Assembly: GCF_030010625.1 (NCBI RefSeq)
Contig: NZ_JASCXN010000004.1
Coordinates: 293,124-357,123, forward strand
From: Streptomyces sp. CC208A
Lineage (GTDB): Bacteria; Actinomycetota; Actinomycetes; Streptomycetales; Streptomycetaceae
DNA: 64,000 nt
Direction of reading: 5' to 3'
Part shown: positions 40,949-50,325 of the stretch, piece after piece
Layout of the letters: each line of letters opens with the position of its first letter
Numbering within the stretch: the stretch's first letter is position 1
Notes under the pieces: generated by a model
Databases searched by the model: none
What the model saw: only the letters and a program-made list of their open reading frames with translations
What the model was told of the DNA's origin: nothing
Translations under genes and position numbers: made by a program

Positions 40949-42307
40949 GTGGCCGCGATGGAGCTGACACGCACACACCGCATACTCATCGGGCTCGTCA
41001 TCGGCGGCGCGGTGATCATCGCGGGGATCGGTTTCGCGGGTTCGTACGCGGCCGTGCGCGAGCTTGCCGTGCACAAGGGCTTCGGTACGTTCTCGTACTT
41101 CTTCCCGATCGGCATCGACGCGGGCATCTGTGTGCTGCTCGCCCTGGATCTGCTGCTGACGTGGCTGCGGATCCCGTTCCCGCTGCTGCGGCAGACGGCG
41201 TGGATCCTGACGGCGGCGACGATCGCGTTCAACGGTGCGGCGGCGTGGCCGGATCCGCTGGGCGTGGGCATGCACGCGGTGATTCCGGTGCTGTTCGTGG
41301 TGGCGGTCGAGGCGGCGCGGCACGCGGTGGGCCGGATCGCGGACATCACGGCGGACAAGCACATGGAGGGGGTGCGGCTGACCCGCTGGCTGCTGTCGCC
41401 GGTGCCGACCTTCCGGCTGTGGCGGCGGATGAAGCTGTGGGAGCTGCGCTCGTACGACCAGGTGATCAAGCTGGAGCAGGAACGGTTGATCTACCAGGCG
41501 CGGCTCCAGGCCCGTTTCGGCCGTGGCTGGCGGCGGAAGGCGCCGGTGGAGGCGTTGATGCCGCTGCGTCTGGCCCGATACGGCGTCCCGCTGGCGGAGA
41601 CGGCTCCGGCGGGTCTGGCGGCGGCAGGTATAGATCCGGTCCTGCTGCCCCCGAACCCCGCCCTGGTCGCGGCCCAGGCCCAGGTCCAGGCCCCGCAGCC
41701 GGTGGCGGTGGCGCAGGCCCCCGCTCCTGCCCCCGCGCCGCAGGAGCTTCCGGCGGGGCAGCCCCGGGAGCAGGATCAGCCCTCCCAGGAGCAGGTCCCG
41801 CAGGAGCAGCCCCACCCGAACCACGAGAGCCCGTGGTTCGACGCCCAACAGGTCACCCCGGAGGGGTACGGAGGCACGTACAGCCCGCAGGCCGCGTCCC
41901 TTCCGGAGGATCCGCAGGAGCCGCAGGCGGCGGAGGCTCCGCAGGCGCGGCCTGCGCAGACGCAGGCTCCGCAGGCGCAGGCTCCGCAGGCGCCGGTGCC
42001 TCACGTCGCGGACGACCGTGAGCCGGCGCTCCCGGAGGAGTTCGTCCAGTACCCGGAGCAGCCGGAGTACGCGGAGCCGCAGGCCGAGGCGCCGACGGAC
42101 AACCTCCAGGAGACCGTCTACAAGGTCACGTACGGCTTCGTGCAGGAGTACAACCGCTTCCCCACCCCGTACGAGCTGGAGCAGATGGTGGCGGAGGCGT
42201 ACGGCCTCCAGCAGTTCCCGGCCACGCAGGCCGAGCTGCTCCAGCGGCTGACGCCGGAGGTGCAGGAGCGCATCCTCCAGGACATGGCGGCCTACGACAC
42301 CCCCTGA
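40949..42307 (+). CDS. DUF2637 membrane protein with Gln/Pro-rich tail
   Basis: A 452-residue protein. Four hydrophobic segments lie in the first 130 residues (RILIGLVIGGAVIIAGIGFAG, GIDAGICVLLALDLLLTWLRI, the next two after ILTAATIAF and VIPVLFVVAVEAARH), the DUF2637 domain. The C-terminal half is low-complexity Gln/Pro/Glu/Ala with a final helical segment (VTYGFVQEYNRFPTPYELEQM), a DNA-replication-initiator-like HTH pattern. DUF2637 proteins are common in Streptomyces, some on plasmids as spread proteins. GGGAGG is 8 nt before the GTG at 40949. Confidence 0.72.
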   Translation: MAAMELTRTHRILIGLVIGGAVIIAGIGFAGSYAAVRELAVHKGFGTFSYFFPIGIDAGICVLLALDLLLTWLRIPFPLLRQTAWILTAATIAFNGAAAWPDPLGVGMHAVIPVLFVVAVEAARHAVGRIADITADKHMEGVRLTRWLLSPVPTFRLWRRMKLWELRSYDQVIKLEQERLIYQARLQARFGRGWRRKAPVEALMPLRLARYGVPLAETAPAGLAAAGIDPVLLPPNPALVAAQAQVQAPQPVAVAQAPAPAPAPQELPAGQPREQDQPSQEQVPQEQPHPNHESPWFDAQQVTPEGYGGTYSPQAASLPEDPQEPQAAEAPQARPAQTQAPQAQAPQAPVPHVADDREPALPEEFVQYPEQPEYAEPQAEAPTDNLQETVYKVTYGFVQEYNRFPTPYELEQMVAEAYGLQQFPATQAELLQRLTPEVQERILQDMAAYDTP

Positions 42308-42318
42308 CCCCTACACGC

Positions 42319-42355
42319 CGAAGGGCCGCCCCGGTCGAACAGGGGCGGCCCTTCG
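42319..42355. terminator. Bidirectional terminator between DUF2637 and lysS
   Basis: CGAAGGGCCGCCCC, 9-nt loop, GGGGCGGCCCTTCG: perfect 14-bp stem between the convergent stops at 42307 and 42372. Confidence 0.75.
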
Positions 42356-42371
42356 CGTCACCTGGGTCAGG

Positions 42372-44093
42372 TCACGCGCCGAGCAGCTTGCGCACGCGGT
42401 CCGCGCCGACGGCGAGGAGCAGGGTGGGCAGGCGGGGGCCCGTCTCGCGGCTCACGAGGAGCTTGTAGAGGAGGGCGAAGAAGGAGCGCTGGGCGACCTT
42501 CAGCTCGGGGGTGGGCTTGGCCTCGGGGGTGAGGCCTGCCATGACCTTGGGGACGCCGTAGACCAGGGTGGTCAGGCCGTCGAGGGACCAGTGGCTGTCC
42601 AGGCCCTCCAGGAGGAGGCGGAGGGATTCGCGGCCCTCGGCGTCCAGGGAGGCGAGGAGCTCGGTGTCGGGCTCCTCGCGGACGATGGTGCGCTGGTCGG
42701 CCGGGACCTGGGTGGTGATCCAGTTCTCGGCGCGGTCGAGACGCGGGCGGACCTCGTCGAGGGAGGTGACGGGGTTCTCCGGGTCGAGGTCGGTGAGGAT
42801 CCGGAGGGTCTGCTCGTCGTGGCCGGCGGTGATGTCGACGACGGAGGCGAGGGTGCGGTACGGGAGGGGGCGCGGGGTGCGCGGAAGCTCGCCGGCGGCG
42901 GTGCGGGCGGCACGCGCGTGGGCGGCGGCGTCGGCGGGCAGGGCGGTGCCGTCGGCGACCTTGGCCTCCAGCTTGTCCCACTCGTCGTAGAGCCGCTGGA
43001 TCTCCTGGTCGAAGGCGATCTTGAAGGACTGGTTGGGGCGGCGGCGGGCGTAGAGCCAGCGGAGGAGCTGCGGCTCCATGATCTCCAGGGCGTCGGCGGC
43101 GGTGGGGACGCCTCCCTTGGAGGAGGACATCTTGGCCATGCCGCTGATGCCGACGAAGGCGTACATGGGGCCGATGGGCTGGACGCCGTCGAAGATGGAG
43201 ACGATCTGGCCGCCGACCTGGAAGGAGGAGCCGGGCGAGGAGTGGTCGACGCCGGAGGGCTCGAAGATGACGCCCTCGTAGGCCCAGCGCATGGGCCAGT
43301 CGACCTTCCACACGAGCTTGCCGCGGTTGAACTCGCTGAGCTTCACGGTCTCGGCGAAGCCGCAGGCGGTGCAGGTGTAGGCGAGCTCGGTGGTGTCGTC
43401 GTCGTAGGAGGTGACGGTGGTGAGGTCCTTCTCGCACCGGCCGCAGTAGGGCTTGTACGGGAAGTAGCCGGCGCCGCCGCCGGAGCCGTCGTCCTCGCCG
43501 GCCGCGCCGGAGCCCTCGGCGGCTTCCAGCTCGGCTTCGTCGAGCGGCTTCTGCGACTGCTTCTTGGGGGCCTTCTTCGTCCGGTACTGGTCGAGGATGG
43601 CGTCGATGTCGGCGCGGTGGCGCATGGCGTGCAGGATCTGCTCGCGGTAGGCGCCGGAGGTGTACTGCTCGGTCTGGCTGATCGGGTCGTACTCGACGCC
43701 GAGCTCGGCCAGGGCCTCGACCATGGCGGCCTTGAAGTGCTCGGCCCAGTTGGGGTGGGGCGAGCCGGCGGGGGCGGGGACGGAGGTCAGGGGCTTGCCG
43801 ATGTGGTCGGCCCAGGTCTCGTCGATGCCCTCGACGCCGTTCGGCACCTTGCGGTAGCGGTCGTAGTCGTCCCACGAGATGAGGTGGCGGACGGTGTGGC
43901 CGCGGCGGCGGATCTCGTCGGCGACCAGGTGCGGGGTCATGACCTCGCGGAGGTTGCCGAGGTGGATCGGGCCGGAGGGGGAGAGGCCGGAGGCGACGAC
44001 GACCGGTTTGCCAGGCGCACGTCGCTCCGACTCGGTGATGACCTCGTCCGCGAAACGGGAGACCCAGTCGGTCTCGGTGCTGCTCTGAGCCAC
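42372..44093 (-). CDS. lysS: Lysyl-tRNA synthetase, class I
   Basis: A 573-residue class I LysRS. The HIGH-type motif is PIHLGN (residues 42-47), the KMSKS-type motif KMSSSKGG ([13 protein letters not shown]). Two zinc-type Cys pairs (YCGRC and CTACGF) occur in the insertion. Class I LysRS, known from archaea and some actinobacteria, replaces or accompanies the usual class II enzyme. It charges tRNA-Lys. The GTG at 44093 has AAGGA 10 nt upstream. It is divergent from argS. Confidence 0.93.
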   Translation of the reverse strand: MAQSSTETDWVSRFADEVITESERRAPGKPVVVASGLSPSGPIHLGNLREVMTPHLVADEIRRRGHTVRHLISWDDYDRYRKVPNGVEGIDETWADHIGKPLTSVPAPAGSPHPNWAEHFKAAMVEALAELGVEYDPISQTEQYTSGAYREQILHAMRHRADIDAILDQYRTKKAPKKQSQKPLDEAELEAAEGSGAAGEDDGSGGGAGYFPYKPYCGRCEKDLTTVTSYDDDTTELAYTCTACGFAETVKLSEFNRGKLVWKVDWPMRWAYEGVIFEPSGVDHSSPGSSFQVGGQIVSIFDGVQPIGPMYAFVGISGMAKMSSSKGGVPTAADALEIMEPQLLRWLYARRRPNQSFKIAFDQEIQRLYDEWDKLEAKVADGTALPADAAAHARAARTAAGELPRTPRPLPYRTLASVVDITAGHDEQTLRILTDLDPENPVTSLDEVRPRLDRAENWITTQVPADQRTIVREEPDTELLASLDAEGRESLRLLLEGLDSHWSLDGLTTLVYGVPKVMAGLTPEAKPTPELKVAQRSFFALLYKLLVSRETGPRLPTLLLAVGADRVRKLLGA

Positions 44094-44194
44094 GGTCGGT
44101 ACGTCCTTCTTTCCAGATCCTCGCGGGAATCCGCTCGAAGCTTTCGGATGCCTTACGACAGCCATTGTCCCAGACGGATCCGGGGACCCCGAGG

Positions 44195-44265
44195 TTGTCC
44201 ACAGCCGGGACTCTCATGGGGGAGGGCTTGTCCACGCGGGTGGGACTTGCCCACAGGCGTCCACA
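44195..44265 (+). promoter_or_regulatory. Cluster of DnaA-box-like sequences between lysS and argS
   Basis: TTGTCCACA (44195-44203), the Streptomyces DnaA-box consensus, TTGTCCACG (44228-44236, one mismatch), TTGCCCACA (44247-44255, one mismatch) and GCGTCCACA (44257-44265, two mismatches), all on the same strand. Spacings are 33, 19 and 10 bp. The region is the divergent promoter area of two tRNA synthetase genes. Confidence 0.6.
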
Positions 44266-44358
44266 GGCGGGGAAAACACGTTGCCCGCCCATGGGACACT
44301 TGACAAGCGATATAGACCCCCGGGACACCCGGACACGACACAACAGGAACGGAAGCTC

Positions 44359-46122
44359 ATGGCCTCGGTCCCTTCCCTCGCTTCGACCGTGCAGCAGCGC
44401 CTCGCGGAAGGCCTCTCGGCAGCCCTGCCGGAGGCCGGTTCCGCCGACCCGCTGCTGCGACGAAGCGACCGGGCCGATTTCCAGGCCAACGGCATCCTGG
44501 CGCTGGCCAAGCGGTTCAAGGGCAATCCGCGTGAGCTGGCGGCGAAGGTCGTCGAGGCGATCCCGGCGAACGACGTGCTGAAGGAGATCGAGGTCTCGGG
44601 CCCCGGCTTCCTCAACATCACGGTGTCGGACGCGGCGATCGTGGAGACGCTGGCGGCCCGTGCCGCCGACGCGCGCCTCGGTGTGCCGCTGAACGAGTCG
44701 GCGGGCACGACGGTCATCGACTACGCGCAGCCGAACGTGGCGAAGGAGATGCACGTCGGGCACCTCCGGTCGGCGGTGATCGGTGCGGCGATGGTGGAGA
44801 TCCTGGAGTTCACGGGCGAGACCGTGGTGCGCCGGCACCACATCGGCGACTGGGGCACCCAGTTCGGCATGCTCATCCAGTACCTGATCGAGCACCCGCA
44901 CGAGCTGGACCACAAGTCCGGCGACGCGGAGGTCTCCGGCGAGGAGGCCATGTCGAACCTGAACCGGCTGTACAAGGCGTCCCGTGCCCTGTTCGACGCG
45001 GACGAGGAGTTCAAGACGCGGGCACGCGCCCGCGTGGTGGACCTCCAGGCCGGTGACGAGGAGACCCTCGCCCTGTGGCAGCGGTTCGTGGACGAGTCGA
45101 AGATCTACTTCTACTCGGTCTTCGAGAAGCTCGACATGGACATCCGGGACCCCGACATCGTGGGCGAGTCCGGCTACAACGACATGCTGCAGGAGACCTG
45201 CCGGCTCCTGGAGGAGTCGGGGGTCGCGGTCCGCTCCGAGGGCGCGCTGTGCGTGTTCTTCGACGACGTCAAGGGCCCGGACGGCAACCCGGTCCCGCTG
45301 ATCGTGCAGAAGTCCGACGGCGGTTTCGGCTACGCGGCGACGGACCTGTCCGCGATCCGCGACCGGGTGCGGAACCTGAAGGCGTCGACGCTGCTGTACG
45401 TGGTGGACGCGCGCCAGTCGCTGCACTTCAAGATGGTCTTCGAGACGGCCCGCCGGGCGGGCTGGCTGAACGACGAGGTGAAGGCCGTCCAGCTGGCCTT
45501 CGGCACGGTCCTCGGCAAGGACGGCAAGCCGTTCAAGACGCGTGAGGGCGAGACGGTCCGGCTGGTGGACCTGCTGGACGAGGCGATCGAGCGTGCCTCG
45601 GCCGTGGTCCGCGAGAAGGCCCAGGACCTCACGGAGGAGGAGATCGCCGAGCGGGGTGCCCAGGTGGGCATCGGCGCGGTGAAGTACGCGGACCTGTCGA
45701 CCTCGGCGGCCCGTGACTACAAGTTCGACCTGGACCAGATGGTCTCGCTCAACGGCGACACGTCGGTGTACCTCCAGTACGCGTACGCCCGTATCCAGTC
45801 GATCCTGCGGAAGGCAGGGGACGCCAAGCCGGTGGCCCGCCCGGAGCTGGAGCTTGCGCCGTCGGAGCGGGCCCTCGGTCTGCACCTGGACGGTTTCGGC
45901 GAGGTGGTCGCGGAGACCGCCGCGGAGTACGCGCCGCACAAGCTGGCCGCGTACCTGTACCAGCTGGCCTCGCTGTACACGACGTTCTACTCGGAGTGCC
46001 CGGTCCTCAAGGCCGACACCCCGGAGCAGGTGGAGAACCGTCTGTTCCTGTGCGACCTGACGGCCCGCACGCTGCACCAGGGCATGGCCCTGCTGGGCAT
46101 CCGGACGCCCGAGCGCCTCTGA
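44359..46122 (+). CDS. argS: Arginyl-tRNA synthetase
   Basis: A 587-residue class I enzyme. HIGH motif is [10 protein letters not shown] (His 132 and His 135). The KMSKS lysine region is diverged ([12 protein letters not shown]), as in many bacterial ArgRS. The N-terminal Add-1 domain and C-terminal DALR anticodon-binding domain ([20 protein letters not shown]) are both present, so length is normal. It charges tRNA-Arg. GGAACGG precedes the ATG at 44359. It is divergent from lysS. Confidence 0.94.
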   Translation: MASVPSLASTVQQRLAEGLSAALPEAGSADPLLRRSDRADFQANGILALAKRFKGNPRELAAKVVEAIPANDVLKEIEVSGPGFLNITVSDAAIVETLAARAADARLGVPLNESAGTTVIDYAQPNVAKEMHVGHLRSAVIGAAMVEILEFTGETVVRRHHIGDWGTQFGMLIQYLIEHPHELDHKSGDAEVSGEEAMSNLNRLYKASRALFDADEEFKTRARARVVDLQAGDEETLALWQRFVDESKIYFYSVFEKLDMDIRDPDIVGESGYNDMLQETCRLLEESGVAVRSEGALCVFFDDVKGPDGNPVPLIVQKSDGGFGYAATDLSAIRDRVRNLKASTLLYVVDARQSLHFKMVFETARRAGWLNDEVKAVQLAFGTVLGKDGKPFKTREGETVRLVDLLDEAIERASAVVREKAQDLTEEEIAERGAQVGIGAVKYADLSTSAARDYKFDLDQMVSLNGDTSVYLQYAYARIQSILRKAGDAKPVARPELELAPSERALGLHLDGFGEVVAETAAEYAPHKLAAYLYQLASLYTTFYSECPVLKADTPEQVENRLFLCDLTARTLHQGMALLGIRTPERL

Positions 46123-46176
46123 CGGTGCCGGCCGGAAGGGGGACGGCGCCGTCCCCCTTCCGGCTTCCGGCGGCTT

Positions 46177-46452
46177 CTAGCGGTTGATCGGGTAGGACGT
46201 CCGGCCGGACACCTCGTCGATCTCCGCATGGGCCTTCTGGAGGAGCTGCGAGGCCAGGTCCATGAGGGCGCGGGCCCCGGCTATCTCCTCGCCGACCCGG
46301 AGCTGTTCGGGATCGGAGGGGTGCCGGTGGGCGGTGCCGTGGGCCCGGAACTCGGAGCCGTCCGAGAGCCGGACCATGGCGGCCGCGCGCGTCCGGTCGC
46401 CATCCTCCTGGAACTCCATGTCGACGTGCCATCCGACGAGCGTGTTCATCAT
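46177..46452 (-). CDS. DUF1876 domain protein
   Basis: About 91 residues. Starts MMNTLVGWHVDMEFQEDGDRT and contains the DUF1876 core (AAAMVRLSDGSEFRAHGTAHRHPSD), small alpha/beta protein found widely in actinobacteria, related to dsRBD-like folds. GGAGG lies about 8 nt before the ATG at 46452; GTG 46461 and ATG 46449 are alternatives. It is convergent with argS. Function unknown. Confidence 0.75.
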   Translation of the reverse strand: MMNTLVGWHVDMEFQEDGDRTRAAAMVRLSDGSEFRAHGTAHRHPSDPEQLRVGEEIAGARALMDLASQLLQKAHAEIDEVSGRTSYPINR

Positions 46453-46510
46453 GAGGACCACCTCCGGGAGGTACCTGTCGGGTACCTCTCCAGGGTGCGC
46501 CGCCCGGCCG

Positions 46511-47515
46511 TCACTGGCGAGCCGACCTCAGTTTCCGCGCGGCCTCGGTGGCCCAGTAGGTGAGGATCATCTGCGCCCCGGCGCGGCGGATGCCGGTGAG
46601 GGTCTCCAGGACGGCCTTGTCCCGGTCGATCCAGCCCTTCTCGGCGGCGGCCTCGACCATCGCGTACTCGCCGCTGATCTGGTAGGCGGCGACGGGTACG
46701 TCCACGGCCTCGGCGACCTTGGCGAGCACGTCGAGGTACGGGCCGGCGGGCTTCACCATCACCATGTCCGCGCCCTCCTCCAGGTCGAGGGCGAGCTCGC
46801 GCATGGACTCGCGGAGGTTGGCGGGGTCCTGCTGGTAGGTCTTGCGGTCGCCCTTGAGGGAGGAGCCGACGGCCTCGCGGAAGGGGCCGTAGAAGGCGGA
46901 GGAGTACTTCGCGGTGTACGCGAGGATCGACACGTCCTCCTTGCCGATGGTGTCGAGGGCGTCGCGGATGACGCCGACCTGGCCGTCCATCATCCCGGAG
47001 GGGCCGACGACGTGGACGCCGGCGTCGGCCTGGACCTGCGCCATCTCGGCGTACCGCTCCAGGGTGGCGTCGTTGTCGACGCGCCCGTCGTCGGTGAGGA
47101 CACCGCAGTGGCCGTGGTCGGTGTACTCGTCGAGGCACAGGTCGGACATGATGACGAGCTCGTCGCCGACCTCGGCGCGCACGTCCCGGATCGCGACCTG
47201 GAGGATCCCGTCCGGATCGGTGCCGGCCGTCCCCAGGCCGTCCTTCTTGGCCTCCTCGGGCACGCCGAACAGCATGATCCCGGAGACGCCGGCCTCCAGG
47301 GCCTCCACCGCGGCCTTCCGCAGGGTGTCCCGCGTGTGCTGGACGACACCGGGCATCGCGCTGATCGGGACGGGCTCGGTGACGCCCTCGCGCACGAACG
47401 CGGGGAGGATCAGGTCGGCCGGGTCCAGGCGGGTCTCGGCCACCATCCGCCGCATGGCGGGCGTCGTCCGCAGCCGCCGGGGCCGGGCCCCCGGAAAGCT
47501 TCCATACGAGTTCAT
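46511..47515 (-). CDS. hemB: Delta-aminolevulinic acid dehydratase (porphobilinogen synthase)
   Basis: A 334-residue HemB. Catalytic lysines are in [12 protein letters not shown] and [10 protein letters not shown], and [15 protein letters not shown] carries the metal/Asp-rich segment typical of the Mg-dependent bacterial form (Asp in place of Cys). It condenses two aminolevulinates to porphobilinogen. It is the last of the minus-strand heme genes, 156 bp after hemD, and its ATG at 47515 is 7 nt after TAGCCT, so it may also have its own leaderless promoter. Confidence 0.94.
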   Translation of the reverse strand: MNSYGSFPGARPRRLRTTPAMRRMVAETRLDPADLILPAFVREGVTEPVPISAMPGVVQHTRDTLRKAAVEALEAGVSGIMLFGVPEEAKKDGLGTAGTDPDGILQVAIRDVRAEVGDELVIMSDLCLDEYTDHGHCGVLTDDGRVDNDATLERYAEMAQVQADAGVHVVGPSGMMDGQVGVIRDALDTIGKEDVSILAYTAKYSSAFYGPFREAVGSSLKGDRKTYQQDPANLRESMRELALDLEEGADMVMVKPAGPYLDVLAKVAEAVDVPVAAYQISGEYAMVEAAAEKGWIDRDKAVLETLTGIRRAGAQMILTYWATEAARKLRSARQ

Positions 47516-47522
47516 ACGTGCG

Positions 47523-47528
47523 AGGCTA
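47523..47528 (-). promoter_or_regulatory. Candidate -10 (TAGCCT) of hemB
   Basis: On the minus strand TAGCCT ends 7 nt before the hemB ATG, without a Shine-Dalgarno sequence. Confidence 0.4.
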
Positions 47529-47671
47529 CGCCCGCGCCGCGCCCCCACTTACCGACACGTTGTTGCCGCCGCCCCGCCCCGCCCCGTGCGGGCCGCGCCC
47601 GCGGCGAAACGGCGCGGCCCCCGCGAGAACGGGAACCGCGCCGGACAGCCGCCCCGCAAGGGGGCGAAGGC

Positions 47672-49342
47672 CTACGTCGTCCGCCTCCGCCGCGCCCCCG
47701 GGCGCCGCTCGCTCGGCCGCGTGACGGGGTCGCCCGCCTCCAGGGCCGCCTCCCGGCGCCGTACGCCGAACTCCGCGAGCGCCTCCGCCAGCTTGTGGAC
47801 GGACGGTTCCGGGGACAGCACGTCGACCCGAAGGCCGTGCTCCTCCGCCGTCTTGGCCGTCGCGGGGCCGATGCAGGCGATGACGGTCACGTTGTGCGGC
47901 TTGCCGGCGATGCCGACGAGGTTCCGGACGGTGGACGAGGAGGTGAAGAGGACCGCGTCGAAGCCGCCGCCCTTGATCGCCTCGCGGGTCTCGGCCGGCG
48001 GCGGAGAGGCGCGTACGGTCCGGTAGGCCGTGACGTCGTCGACCTCCCAGCCGAGCTCGATGAGGCCCGCGACGAGCGTCTCGGTCGCGATGTCGGCGCG
48101 CGGCAGGAAGACGCGGTCGATCGGGTCGAAGACGGGGTCGTACGGCGGCCAGTCCTCAAGGAGGCCCGCCGCGGACTGTTCCCCGCTCGGCACGAGGTCC
48201 GGCTTCACACCGAAGTCGACCAGCGCGGCCGCGGTCTGCTCGCCCACCGCCGCGACCTTGATGCCGGCGAAGGCGCGGGCGTCGAGCCCGTACTCCTCGA
48301 ACTTCTCGCGGACGGCCTTGACGGCGTTCACCGAGGTGAAGGCGATCCACTCGTACCGCCCGGTGACCAGGCCCTTGACCGCCCGCTCCATCTGCTGCGG
48401 GGTGCGCGGCGGCTCGACCGCGATGGTCGGCACCTCGTGGGGCACGGCGCCGTACGAGCGCAGCTGGTCGGAGAGCGAAGCGGCCTGCTCCTTGGTGCGC
48501 GGCACGAGGACCCGCCAGCCGAAGAGCGGCTTGGACTCGAACCACGAGAGCTGGTCGCGCCGGGCGGGGTCGCTGCGCTCGCCGACCACGGCTATCACCG
48601 GCCGGTGGCCCTCGGGCGAGGGGAGGACCTTGCCCTGCTTGAAGACCTGGGCGATCGTCCCGAGGGTCGCCGTCCAGGTGCGCTGGCGCGTGGTCGTGCC
48701 CGCGATGGTCACGGTGAGCGGAGTGTCCGGCTTGCGGCCGGCCGCCACCAGCTCTCCGGCGGCCGCGGCCACGGAGTCCAGGGAGGTGGAGACGACGACG
48801 GTGCCGTCGGAGGCGCCGACCTCGGCCCAGCAGCGGTCGTCGGCGGTCCGCGCGTCGACGAAGCGGACGTCGGTGCCCTGGGCGTCGCGCAGGGGCACGC
48901 CGGCGTACGCGGGGACGCCGACCACGGTGGCGACGCCGGGGACGACCTCGAAGGGGATGCCCTCGGCGGCGCAGGCGAGCATCTCGGCGCCCGCGTCGCC
49001 GTCGAGGCCGGGGTCGCCGGTCACCGCACGGACGACCCGCCTGCCGCCGCGCGCGGCCTCCATGACAAGATTGGTCGCATCCCTCAACACGGGGACACCG
49101 GCGGTTGTTGACGCCTCGTCAACAACCGTCAGCTCAGGCGTGCTCACGCCCGCGCGCGCATGGCCGCGGACGACTTCGAGGACGTCGGGCTCGGCGATCA
49201 GGACGTCCGCTCCCGCCAGGGCCTCGACGGCCCGGAGGGTCAGGAGTCCGGGGTCGCCGGGGCCTGCGCCGAGGAAGGTGACGTGGCCGTGGCCCGCGAA
49301 GACGGGGGGCACGGGGCTGGTGGTCGGGCTGGTGGGGCTCAA
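47672..49342 (-). CDS. hemD: Fused CobA-like methyltransferase / uroporphyrinogen-III synthase
   Basis: A 556-residue fusion. Residues about 15-260 are a tetrapyrrole (SUMT/CobA) methyltransferase domain (GHVTFLGAGPGDPGLLTLRA; FEVVPGVATVVGVPAYAGVPL). The usual GGDP-x-x-FGRG loop reads RAVTGDPGLDGDAGAEM, so SAM binding may be altered. Residues about 290-530 are HemD: WRVLVPRTKEQAASLSDQLRSYGA, WIAFTSVNAVKAVRE, and GGFDAVLFTSSSTVRNL. HemD closes hydroxymethylbilane to uroporphyrinogen III. A TTG start at 49342 overlaps the hemC stop (TTGA) with GGGGGAG upstream. Confidence 0.9.
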   Translation of the reverse strand: MSPTSPTTSPVPPVFAGHGHVTFLGAGPGDPGLLTLRAVEALAGADVLIAEPDVLEVVRGHARAGVSTPELTVVDEASTTAGVPVLRDATNLVMEAARGGRRVVRAVTGDPGLDGDAGAEMLACAAEGIPFEVVPGVATVVGVPAYAGVPLRDAQGTDVRFVDARTADDRCWAEVGASDGTVVVSTSLDSVAAAAGELVAAGRKPDTPLTVTIAGTTTRQRTWTATLGTIAQVFKQGKVLPSPEGHRPVIAVVGERSDPARRDQLSWFESKPLFGWRVLVPRTKEQAASLSDQLRSYGAVPHEVPTIAVEPPRTPQQMERAVKGLVTGRYEWIAFTSVNAVKAVREKFEEYGLDARAFAGIKVAAVGEQTAAALVDFGVKPDLVPSGEQSAAGLLEDWPPYDPVFDPIDRVFLPRADIATETLVAGLIELGWEVDDVTAYRTVRASPPPAETREAIKGGGFDAVLFTSSSTVRNLVGIAGKPHNVTVIACIGPATAKTAEEHGLRVDVLSPEPSVHKLAEALAEFGVRRREAALEAGDPVTRPSERRPGARRRRTT

Positions 49343-50325
49343 AGTGCTCGCTCCCCCATAAGACCGGCCGCACCCTTGGCGAGCATCTCGGCCGCGAGTT
49401 CGCGTCCGAGCGCCGCCGCCTCGTCGTGCGAGGTGGGTACGGGACCGGTGGTGGACAGCTGCACCAGCGTGGAACCGTCGGTGGTGCCGACGACGCCGCG
49501 CAGGCGCATTTCGGTGACAACCTGCCCGTGACCGGGGCCGTCGGCGAGGATGTCGGCGAGCGCGCCCACGGGTGCGCTGCAGCCGGCCTCCAGGGCGGCG
49601 AGCAGGGATCGCTCGGCGGTCACGGCGGCCCGCGTGCGCGGGTCGTCGAGAGCGGAGAGCGTGGCGACGAGGTCGGTGTCCGTCGCCGGGCATTCGACGG
49701 CCAGGGCTCCCTGGCCGGGGGCGGGCAGCACGGTGTCGGTCGGCAGTCGCTCGGCCGACAGGCCGCCGAGGAGTTCCTCGGTGCCGCCGATGCGGTTGAG
49801 TCCGGCCGCGGCGAGGACGACGGCGTCGAGCTCGCCCTCGCGGACGTAGCCGACGCGGGTGTCGACGTTGCCGCGGATGGGGACGCAGGTGAGGTCGAGG
49901 CCGTGGCTGCGGGCATAGGCGTTCAGCTGGGCCATGCGGCGCGGCGAGCCGGTGCCGACGCGGGCGCCCTTCGGCAGCCGGGCGAGGGAGAGCCCCTCGC
50001 CGGTGACGAGGACGTCGCGGGGGTCCTCGCGCTCCGGGATCGCGGCCAGCACCAGGTCGGGGTGCTGGGCGGTGGGGAGGTCCTTCAGGGAGTGGACGGC
50101 GAAGTCGACCTCGCCGGCGAGCAGGGCGTCGCGCAGGGCGGCGACGAAGACGCCGGTGCCGCCGATCTGCGCGAGGTGCTCACGGGAGGTGTCCCCGTAC
50201 GTGGTGATCTCCACGAGCTCGACGGCCCGGCCGGTCAGCTGCCGGACCGCGTCGGCCACATGGCCGGACTGGGCCATGGCGAGCTTGCTGCGCCTGGTCC
50301 CGAGCCTCAGTGCCCTCTCGGTCAT
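49339..50325 (-). CDS. hemC: Hydroxymethylbilane synthase
   Basis: A 328-residue porphobilinogen deaminase. LRLGTRRSKLAMAQSGHVADAV opens the protein, and EAGCSAPVGA has the Cys that carries the dipyrromethane cofactor. It joins four porphobilinogens to hydroxymethylbilane. Its ATG overlaps the hemA stop by 4 bp and its stop overlaps the hemD start, so rex-hemA-hemC-hemD are translationally linked. Confidence 0.95.
   Translation of the reverse strand: MTERALRLGTRRSKLAMAQSGHVADAVRQLTGRAVELVEITTYGDTSREHLAQIGGTGVFVAALRDALLAGEVDFAVHSLKDLPTAQHPDLVLAAIPEREDPRDVLVTGEGLSLARLPKGARVGTGSPRRMAQLNAYARSHGLDLTCVPIRGNVDTRVGYVREGELDAVVLAAAGLNRIGGTEELLGGLSAERLPTDTVLPAPGQGALAVECPATDTDLVATLSALDDPRTRAAVTAERSLLAALEAGCSAPVGALADILADGPGHGQVVTEMRLRGVVGTTDGSTLVQLSTTGPVPTSHDEAAALGRELAAEMLAKGAAGLMGERAL

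Noticed and set aside
42367..46077. A 1236-codon minus-strand frame
   Set aside because: It crosses lysS in the wrong frame and is antisense to argS; both of those have clear catalytic motifs.
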